The position numbers were made by a program, and so were the translations under genes. The notes below the pieces were generated by a model, which did no database searches, had not been told where the DNA came from, and saw nothing but the letters and a program-made list of their open reading frames with translations. A stretch of DNA of 64,000 bases from Diadophis punctatus similis (Eukaryota; Chordata; Lepidosauria; Squamata; Dipsadidae). The stretch covers positions 2,201,318 to 2,265,317 of the forward strand of contig JALIGW010000026.1 in the NCBI GenBank assembly GCA_023053685.1, read 5' to 3'. This document shows, piece after piece, positions 57,501-64,000 of the stretch (position 1 is the stretch's first letter; every line of letters starts with the position of its first letter).

Positions 57501-60500
57501 AAAGGAAATATGGGATTGTATGTGAATCTTTGTTCTTGTATTACTCCTGATGAGAGATGTAGAAAAGCCTGTTAGAAGTAGGGGGGCAATCCCCCGTGGA
57601 TGTCGATGGATCTTTGCTTCCTTTTTGAAGTCATTCTCATTAGAAAATAAAACCGAGATTCAAATCTAATTGACAAAATATTTATTTCAGTAGAAAAGTA
57701 ATAAAAAGAATTCCTTAGTAAACTACATCTTAGCGGCTAATGAAAAAGTCACGTCTGCTTTCAGCAAAAATGGCGGAAGAGAAGGAAGGAGGTGACTTCT
57801 GGAATGCAGGCATGCGTAATAGAATATATCACACGTCTGCTTGACCATAAATACAAGAAACAGTAGATCTACACAACTGGCAATAATTCACATCGTGACA
57901 AAGCCAGCTAAACTGGAGGTGTCAGGGTTCCAAGTAACACCCCCAACTAAAGAAGACTCCGAGGCTAGGCATTCATCAAAGATCCATTTTATTAGATATG
58001 TCATATTGGCACATCTGGGGAAACCCGAATCTGAAAGAAAGTCGAAGACCCATCTCCTGCATCCATATGTCCATCACATGAACGTCCTTGACTCTCAAAG
58101 AAAAGAATGTTATGGCTATATAACAACAACATGGTTTGTTTTTATATAACAATATTATGGTTTTATATAACAACTCTGGTTTGGCTCTGCAACCAAACAA
58201 GACAAACATAAACTTCAACGGATAATTAGAACTGCAGAAAAAAAAACATTGCTACCAACCTGCCTTCCATTGAGGACCTGTATACTGCACGAGTCAAAAA
58301 GAGGGCTGTGAAAATATCTACACACCCCTTACATCCTGGACATAAATTGTTTCAACTTCTACCCTCAAAAAAATCATAAGAGACAACACTTAGTGATAGT
58401 CATAGGATACTAAATAAGCAACCAAAATCACACTAGGAAACTAAATAAAACAATATAAATCAATATAAATCAGCAACAAGGTTATAGTCATAAGTAGAAA
58501 AGGAGATAGGTAATAGGAAGTATGAGAATAATAATAATAATACAGTCTTAGTAAATAGTTTGACAGTGTTGTGGGAATTAGTTGTTTAGCAGAGTGATGG
58601 AATGCGGAGAAAATCTGTCCTTGTGTCTAGTAGTTCTGGTGTGCAGTGCTCTATATAACGTCATTTTGAGGGTAGAAGAACTTATCCAGAGAGGCAGGTA
58701 AACAACCTGCAATTGACTGGAGAGAGGCAGGTAAACAACCTGCAATTGATGCATAGGTTGGTACTGATTTTTCTCTTTATTTTATCCTAGAATACAGCTC
58801 CAATGTGCCCATCTGGGCTTTGCGGCTGCTACCAGCCATAGCTGGTGGCTTATGTGTTCCCTTGGCATACCAAATACTGGTTGAGTTACATTTCACCCAT
58901 TTCGTTGCCCTGGGTGCTGCGGTCCTGATTTTACTCGGTAAATAAGATCTCGTTCTTTCCAATCCTCCGTTGGTGCCATCCTTGTCAGAATCTTTCCGAG
59001 ATATTTCACTATTCAATTCGTTTCCTCAAGCCGCGTTTAACCCTCCCGTTAATCTAAGGCAGAGCAGCCTTTTGCAAGGTTATTCTGTTGGTTCTCTATT
59101 GTAGATCATTAATTTAATTTAATTTAATAGATTTGTATGCCGCCCAACTCCCGAGGGACTCTGGGCGGCTAACAACATATAAAATCATTGTTACATAAAA
59201 ACATCTAATTAAAAAATTATAAAAATTAAAAAACATCTGACATTCATAAACCAAGGGGGGAGACCCAAATGTAATCTAATTGGTCTCACTTTCACCCCGC
59301 CTGCCGGAAGAGCCAAGTTTTTATTGCTTTACAGAAGGCCAGCAGGGTGGGGATAGTTCTAATCTCTGGAGGGAGTTGGTTCCAAAGGGAGGGGGCTCCC
59401 ACAGAGAAGGCTCTCTCCCTCGGCCCCACCAACCAGGATTGTTTGGTCGATGGGACCTGGAGGAGACCAACTCTGTGGGATCTAACCGGTCGTAGGGAGG
59501 TATGCGGCAGGATGCGGTCCCGAAGGTACCCTGGCCCTGAGCCATGTAGGGCTTTAAAGGTCAAAACCAACACCTTAAATTGGATCCGGAGACTAATGGG
59601 CAACCAATGCAGCTGGCGGAGGATGGGTGTTACGTGGGTGTACCTAGGCACACCCACCACAGCTCGCGCAGCTGCATTTTGCACCAATTGTAGTATCCGG
59701 ATACTCTTCAAGGGTAGCCTAATACAACTATTAGTTGTAAAGTTGCTTCTGTAGTTTTCAGAAGTAACGTTACATGAATTTAAAAGCAATGATAAATGAA
59801 TTTAAGAGGCACAGTGTCAATATGGAGATTCTCAGTCATCCAGGTCATGGTTGTCCCAAAGGAGTTTTTTTCAGAAGGCAATTTTAAGAGTCACATAAGA
59901 AAAGGGAGGAGGAGTTGGGAGGGAAGAGGGGGGGGAAATTATGACACTGATCCATGTAAATTTATCCTCTTTTAGCAGAACTAATCTCTGTCTTATCTTT
60001 TGTATTGATTACTGTTAAACATCCATAGGATAATTCCTTGGACACTTTAAAATCACTACGTTGACAGCTCCAATATCATATTTTTAGTTTGGGAAAAAAA
60101 TATTGCAGAAGGCGTTCAGTGGTCCTGTTAAAATCTTATCCCTTGTCAGGTTGCCCAATTATTTCCCGGCAGACCCACAAAAATAACCCTCAAGCAAAGC
60201 TTCTAGGATTGCAACTGTTAACAAATATTAGCATAGGATTTTCTATGCTGCCTTATTTTATTTGTCTGTTTTTTCCCCCACAGGCGTTTTATTATTTTGT
60301 ATTCAAAGGATGTTATGAATTGCTACGGGTCTGTTTGGTTGTTTCATAGATAACATCCCATAAATAATAAAAGTTAGACACTGAGACCAGGATGTTTGAA
60401 GAGTTGTAGCAAAAAAAAAGCTGTATGTTTGGTTAAAAGGGTTTTTAGAAGTTGGAACATTTCCCCCCCAACTTTTAAAAACTTGTTCTGGCTAGTCCCC

Positions 60501-62231
60501 TTTGGTTGATTGCAAAAATCCTTATCTTCATATTGCTTGCTCCAACCTTGGCCACTTTACGACTTGTGGACTTCAATTCCCAGCATTCCACAGCCAGCCA
60601 TGGCTGAGGAATTGTGGGAGTTGAAGTCCACAAGTCGGAGGTTGGAGACCCCTCCTGTAAAAAGCTCATAGAAGAGTCGGTATAGGGAAAAAAAACCAAT
60701 TCTCATTTCTCCTTTTGTGTCCTAACAGAAAATTCACTAATTACTCAATCCAGATTGATGCTGCTGGAGTCCATTTTAATTTTTTTCATCCTGCTGGCAG
60801 TTTTATCGTATCTGAAGTTTCACAACTCGCAAAAAGAAAGGTAAAAGATTTCTTTAATGTTCCACCTTTGTTTGCAGTGAAACATAAAAGTTCCCCAAAT
60901 CAGGCCAAGCAATAACGTCAGAGGTGGGTTCCTCCCAGTTCTATAGAACCGGTGGTGACGTCATGGAGCCGGTTCTGTCGGTGCCGGTCCCTGGATGCCG
61001 CCATCTTTTGGGGGGGGGGAAATGTTTTTTCGGAATGTCTTGCTGTTTTTTGCTTCTGCGCATGCCACTCGGCGCAGAAGTTGTGATTGCTCCAACATTG
61101 GACAACACAACAAATTGGAAGACACTGGACAACCATTTGTCTCGCATGGTATAAGGCTGGCCTGTGAGTAAATGTGTTTTTTTTCTTTTTTTAAGCCCTT
61201 TTTCTGCAAGATGGTGGCTTTGGCTGTTACTAACAGGGGTCTCCTGTTCCTGTGCAGTTGGGTAAGCTTATCTCTTGATGGTCTGCTAAGTTATTGGACA
61301 ACTGTCTTGTTCATAAACATCTTAGCCGCGTCCAACTGTGACTTTAAGACTTGTGGACTTCAACTCCCAGAATTCCCCGTGCCGGCTGAGGAATTCTGGG
61401 AGTTGAAGTCCACAAGTCTTAAAAGTTGCTAAGGGTTGGACATTCGTGTCTTAGATTTTCTACAGTCTCCCCTGTCCCTTCTGGGCCCAACATGTTCTAC
61501 ATGTTGGGCACATGTCTACATGTTCTCCTCCTTACCTGAAACCCCATTTCAGGCTTCTCCTTCTAATGGGCTTGGTTTAGGTGGCATTTCATGCTTGCTT
61601 TGCAGGGTGAAATACATGGGCCTCTTCACTTACCTCCTCATTCTGAGCATGGCGGGGATCCATTCTTGGCAACTGGTTGGCGATCGCTCCTTGTCCAACG
61701 TAAGTCAGAGGGTGAAATAGGATGCGCTGCCTCTGAGATGGTGGGAGTTGATCTCCAGGACCTCTGGATAACTTTGGATTTCAGAACCCGTGGCTTTTAG
61801 TTTGATATAGCAGTTGTTTGGGGGGGGGATGTAATCAGTCAAGGTTGCAAGAAATGTGTTTTTCCATACCTGTCTGATGGTAAAATTGGGAATATTGGTA
61901 AGTTAGATGTGAGGCTCTCTAACATAGAGCGGTCATATCCATCAATGATAGATGGATACCGTGTTTCCCCGAAAATAAAACCCTGTCTTATTTTTTTTGA
62001 ACCCCGAAATAAGGCCTTATTTGGCCTTATTTTTTGGGTGGTGGTGTCTTATTATTTTGGGGCACAATTCGGGGGTGGCAGGTGGGTAGGGGTGAGTTGG
62101 GGGAGAAGCAAGAAGCATGCCTGGTGAGGTGGGGGAGAGAAGAGATGGCAAGAAATGAGGCTCCCTGGGGTGGGTGGATGGATGGATGATAGATAGATGG
62201 TAGGTAGGTAGGTAGGTAGGTAGATGATAGG

Positions 62232-62319
<88 letters not shown>

Positions 62320-62381
62320 ATATATATATCTATATATATCTATAATAGTCTCCCTTTATTTTCATTTATCAGCAAAAAATC

Positions 62382-62464
<83 letters not shown>

Positions 62465-63120
62465 AACAGACAGACACAAAGATAGTGTCTGATTGATTGA
62501 TTGATTGGAGAGCCAGTTTATTCTAGCGGTGAAGGTGCTGGAGTGTTAAACCAGGAGACGGTGAGTTCTGGTCCTGCCTTAGGCATGAAAGCTGTCTGGG
62601 TGACTTTGGGCCATTCCTTCTCTCTCAGACGAACCCACCTCACAGGGTTGTTGTTAATGGGGAAAATAGGAAGAGGAAAGAGTATCAGGCACATTCAGGC
62701 ACTTGAATTATTTCTAAACATAACAAAGGCAGGGCATAAGTGATAAAATTTAACTTTAATTTTGTTGAAAGCATTGATTTAAGCTAAAACAAGGAGCCGT
62801 GCTCCTGATCTCTTTGACACGCAGAGACACACACCTGTTAAAGTTTTAGGGCCCCTAGAGCGGGTTGTTTTAGATGCAGCCTCGTCCGGCAAGCTAATAG
62901 TTTTCTAAACTAATAGAAAACACATTAAAAGCAATTGTGAACCGTTCTGCCTTTTCCATTTTAGGTCTCCCTGCTGGGGCATTTTTTGGCCCGGGGTTTA
63001 GCTCTCCTGATCCTCCCTGTCGCTCTCTACCTCTCGTTTTTCTACATCCACTTGATTTTGTTGTACCGATCCGGTCCTCACGATCAAATCATGAGTAGCG
63101 CCTTTCAAGCTAGTTTAGAG
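54418..63120 (+). CDS. POMT1: POMT1, protein O-mannosyltransferase 1, N-terminal 285 residues (3' part outside window)
   Basis: GT39-family enzyme of the ER membrane. With POMT2 it transfers mannose from dolichyl-phosphate mannose to Ser/Thr of alpha-dystroglycan and other proteins. Coding exons in the window: 54418-54539, 55547-55653, 57381-57431, 58791-58937, 60729-60840, 61196-61261, 61606-61699, 62965-63120. Phases agree at every junction (855 nt, 285 codons). Landmarks: start [11 protein letters not shown], first membrane helix about 15-30, the luminal FDEVYYGQ motif with the conserved Asp-Glu pair at about residues 43-44, [10 protein letters not shown], the [20 protein letters not shown] segment, [11 protein letters not shown], further hydrophobic helices, and the end FRSGPHDQ-like [19 protein letters not shown]. 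The MIR domains and C-terminal helices are missing because the window ends, not because the gene is broken. The optional in-frame insertion seen in some human transcripts between exons 8 and 9 was not found. Confidence 0.96.
54920..55412. repeat. Two family A copies head to head
   Basis: A forward 5' part (54920-55040) meets a reversed, nearly complete copy (55040-55412). Confidence 0.8.
55547..55653 (+). CDS. POMT1: POMT1 exon 3, catalytic loop
   Basis: The acceptor is GTATTATTCCAG. The exon encodes [19 protein letters not shown] and [16 protein letters not shown]. The Asp-Glu pair is the conserved acidic motif of O-mannosyltransferases, placed in the first luminal loop. It ends in phase 1 at donor GTATGC. 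Confidence 0.97.
55785..56355 (+). mobile_element. Sauria-type SINE with dimeric higher-order repeat
   Basis: Six to seven units of about 66 bp (GACTTTGGGCCAATCACC through CATGAAAG). Alternating unit types recur with a 135-bp period (55981 and 56116). Then the normal SINE end CACAGGGTTGTTGTTGTGGGG and AATAAAGGCATGATGC. Confidence 0.88.
56620..56870 (-). mobile_element. tRNA-derived SINE, reversed
   Basis: From TTATATCCCACCTCATAGTGC to GCTGCGCCACCTCGGCTC. Confidence 0.87.
57095..57195 (+). mobile_element. Old L2-like LINE 3' end
   Basis: GTGCGCCGCCCAAAATCC and AATTCAAATAATAAAGAG resemble a worn L2-type terminus. Confidence 0.45.
57381..57431 (+). CDS. POMT1: POMT1 exon 4
   Basis: A 51-nt exon after acceptor TTTCTTTTTCAG. 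It encodes [16 protein letters not shown] (residues 77-93) and ends in phase 1 at donor GTAAAT. Confidence 0.95.
57570..57900 (-). mobile_element. Solo LTR, family L (copy 5), reversed
   Basis: TGTTAGAAGTAGGGG to CACATCGTGACA on the + strand, 331 bp, with the direct repeat AAGCC at 57565-57569 and 57901-57905. Confidence 0.88.
57920..58185 (-). mobile_element. LTR fragment, family M
   Basis: Starts TGTCAGGGTTCCAAGTAAC, the complement of the family M end at 10600. It contains ATTTTATTAGATATGTCAT-like sequence. The far end was not found. Confidence 0.45.
58190..58695. mobile_element. LINE 3' region with 5' inversion
   Basis: The + oriented part (58190-58372) ends CAACTTCTACCCTCAAAA. The − oriented part (58385-58695) begins, read on the minus strand, CTTCTACCCTCAAAATGACG and runs on through the following 3' sequence. 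Together they form one element with its 5' part flipped. Confidence 0.75.
58791..58937 (+). CDS. POMT1: POMT1 exon 5
   Basis: The acceptor is TTTATTTTATCCTAG. The exon encodes [19 protein letters not shown], then a hydrophobic helix (residues 94-142). It ends in phase 1 at donor GTAAAT. A 5'-inverted LINE and a two-copy 30-bp repeat lie directly upstream. Confidence 0.95.
59108..59790 (-). mobile_element. L2-type LINE, C-terminal RT and 3' end, reversed
   Basis: The minus-strand frame 59292-59789 has the L2 signature [59 protein letters not shown] and ends KTWLFRQAG. The 3' terminus has GGGCGGCATACAAATC in reverse. The frame is open for 165 codons, so it is relatively young. Confidence 0.9.
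59815..59895. mobile_element. Fragment of the Penelope-like repeat
   Basis: GGAGATTCTCAGTCATCCAG and TTTTTTCAGAAGGCAA match the arms of the 51.4-51.86 kb element. Confidence 0.65.
60560..60650. mobile_element. Family E palindrome
   Basis: ACTTGTGGACTTCAATTCCC and GGGAGTTGAAGTCCACAAGT face each other across a short loop. Confidence 0.8.
60729..60840 (+). CDS. POMT1: POMT1 exon 6
   Basis: The acceptor is TTGTGTCCTAACAG. The exon encodes [20 protein letters not shown] and LAVLSYLKF (residues 143-179), a conserved membrane region. It ends with AG of a codon at donor GTAAAA. Confidence 0.96.
60922..61165. repeat. GC-rich GGTTCTATAGAACCGG repeat followed by a CR1 tail
   Basis: CAGTTCTATAGAACCGGTGG and GGAGCCGGTTCTG are inverted relatives. 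A CR1-like TGGACAACCATTTGTC segment follows at 61085-61165. Confidence 0.55.
61196..61261 (+). CDS. POMT1: POMT1 exon 7
   Basis: A 66-nt exon after acceptor TTTTCTTTTTTTAAG. It encodes [20 protein letters not shown] and AVG (residues 180-201). It ends with GG of a Gly codon at donor GTAAGC. A perfect 32-bp hairpin element lies 84 bp downstream. Confidence 0.94.
61345..61421. repeat. Perfect 32-bp inverted repeat (family E)
   Basis: Arms 61345-61376 and 61390-61421 are exact complements around a 13-nt loop. The outermost bases are TAAGACTTGTGGACTTC. Confidence 0.97.
61606..61699 (+). CDS. POMT1: POMT1 exon 8
   Basis: The acceptor is TGCTTGCTTTGCAG. The exon encodes [20 protein letters not shown] and [11 protein letters not shown] (residues 202-233). 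It ends in phase 0 at donor GTAAGT. Confidence 0.96.
61966..62065. mobile_element. Family D MITE, degraded right end
   Basis: Starts TA then CCGTGTTTCCCCGAAAATAA, with several ATAAGGCCTTATTT palindromic bits. The right terminus is only partial. Confidence 0.55.
62160..62320. repeat. (GATA)n microsatellite
   Basis: GGAT and TAGG units grade into about 22 GATA units (62228-62320). Confidence 0.96.
62380..62463. repeat. (CA)n(GA)n microsatellite
   Basis: About 30 CA units, then GA units. Confidence 0.97.
62510..62745 (+). mobile_element. Sauria-type SINE, unexpanded copy
   Basis: GAGAGCCAGTTTATTCTAGCG head, one GGAGACGGTGAGTTC to GCATGAAAGC segment, CACCTCACAGGGTTGTTG body and GGCAGGGCATAAG end. 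It shows the single-copy state of the segment amplified elsewhere. Confidence 0.85.
62965..63120 (+). CDS. POMT1: POMT1 exon 9, last exon in window
   Basis: The acceptor is CTTTTCCATTTTAG. The exon encodes a membrane helix ending [20 protein letters not shown] and AFQASLE (residues 234-285), just before the MIR region. It ends in phase 0 at donor GTGAGA, followed at once by pyrimidine microsatellites. No further exon is visible to 64000. Confidence 0.96.
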
Positions 63121-63134
63121 GTGAGATTTTGGTT

Positions 63135-63397
63135 TCCTTCCCTCCTTCCTTCCTTCCTTCCTTCCCTCTCTTTCTCTCTCTTTCTTTCTCTCTTTCTCTC
63201 TCTCTCTTTCTTTTCTTTCTTTTTTCTCTTTCTTTCTCTCTCTCTCTCTTTTCTTTCTTTTTTCTCTTTCTTTCTTTCTCTTTCTTTCTTCCTTCCCTCC
63301 CTCCCTCCGTCTTCCCTCCCTCCCTCCCTCCTTTCTTTCTTTCTTTCTTTCCTCCCTCCCTCCCTCCCTCCCTCTTTCTTTCTTCCATCCCTCCCTC

Positions 63398-63476
<79 letters not shown>

Positions 63477-63480
63477 CTAT
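63135..63480. repeat. Pyrimidine (TTCC/TTTC)n array after POMT1 exon 9
   Basis: C/T on the sense strand, starting 15 bp after the exon 9 donor, ending with about 19 TTTC units. Confidence 0.97.
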
Positions 63481-63645
63481 CACAAGAGCCTATTTTTTCC
63501 CCACTTTTGGAACTTTCACTTTTGTTTTTTATATCTATTATATGTTCATTGACCAACTGAAGGATGATTTATTTCAACCCTCTGCTGGACTTTTATCTGC
63601 TCTTCCTGCTTTCTTTTTTGATTTATTGGGATTTACCCATTTCTA

Positions 63646-64000
63646 GACAGGTACTCTTCGACATACGACCACAATCGAGCCCAACGTTTATGTTGTTAAG
63701 TGAGACACCTGCCCCATTTTACTACCTTGCTTTGTTGTTAACTGAATCACCGCTGTTGTTCAGTTAGTGACCCACTGTTAAGTTAGTCTGGCTTCTCCAT
63801 GGGCTTTGCTCGTCCGGTAGGTCCAAAAGGGGGGTCCTGTGACCCCATGGACACGGCAACCGTCATAAGTACATGTCAGTTGCCAAGCTTTTGAATTTTG
63901 ATCACGTGACCGTGAGGATGCTGCCACGGTCATAAGTGTGAGAAACAGTCATAACTCTCTCTTTTCCTTGGCGTTGAACTTTGAATGGTCACTATATGAA
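63646..64000 (+). repeat. Family A element, cut by the window end (copy 11)
   Basis: ACAGGTACTCTTCGACATACG to the AACTTTGAATGGTCACTATA region. Only the last terminal bases are missing. Confidence 0.85.

Noticed and set aside
59292..59789. 165-codon minus-strand frame as an antisense gene
   Set aside because: It matches the C-terminal part of L2-type LINE reverse transcriptase and has no promoter or splice context.
63480..63645. Search for POMT1 exon 10 (start of the MIR region)
   Set aside because: No frame encoding the expected GGLARITQG-like segment and no matching acceptor were found. It lies beyond the window.

Overview
This window is nuclear DNA from a squamate reptile, most likely a snake. 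The evidence is spliced vertebrate genes with long introns, CR1, L2-like, BovB-like and L1 LINE fragments, Sauria-type and other tRNA-derived SINEs, many short inverted-repeat elements, and very abundant microsatellites including GATA/TATC arrays. The organism call is an inference from repeat content; no database search was possible.

Two host genes lie head to tail on the + strand. PRRC2B appears complete: a GC-rich promoter and non-coding first exon near 4.96-5.28 kb, 31 coding exons from the ATG at 13640 to the stop at 46428, and a 3' UTR of about 4.9 kb ending near 51.28 kb. Reading phase is continuous across all 31 coding exons and the spliced frame gives 2,214 codons plus a stop, close to the roughly 2,230 residues of human PRRC2B. 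POMT1 starts about 1.2 kb downstream: a promoter and non-coding exon 1 near 52.33-52.57 kb, then coding exons 2-9 (54418-63120), which encode the first 285 residues. The remaining POMT1 exons lie beyond the right edge. The order PRRC2B then POMT1 matches human 9q34.

Layout: 1-4255 is upstream sequence with BovB and CR1 remnants and an AT/CT microsatellite block. 4256-4960 is a pyrimidine tract running into the PRRC2B promoter. 5285-13585 is intron 1. 13586-46428 holds the coding exons, with introns full of repeats. 46429-51280 is the 3' UTR. 51.3-52.3 kb is intergenic and carries a Penelope-like repeat. 52.3-64 kb is 5' POMT1.

The most interesting non-genic signals are repeat-derived. They are hammerhead-ribozyme-like motifs repeated in PRRC2B introns 19 and 30, POMT1 intron 1 and the intergenic repeat; five solo LTRs of one family, each with a perfect 5-bp target duplication; three separate tandem expansions of the same segment of a Sauria-type SINE, two with higher-order structure; a 5'-inverted LINE; a roughly 95-bp direct duplication bracketing an L1 fragment beside exon 30; and polypyrimidine microsatellites biased to the coding strand, some of which form splice-acceptor tracts. 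I found no bacterial-type system, CRISPR array or convincing new protein-coding gene.
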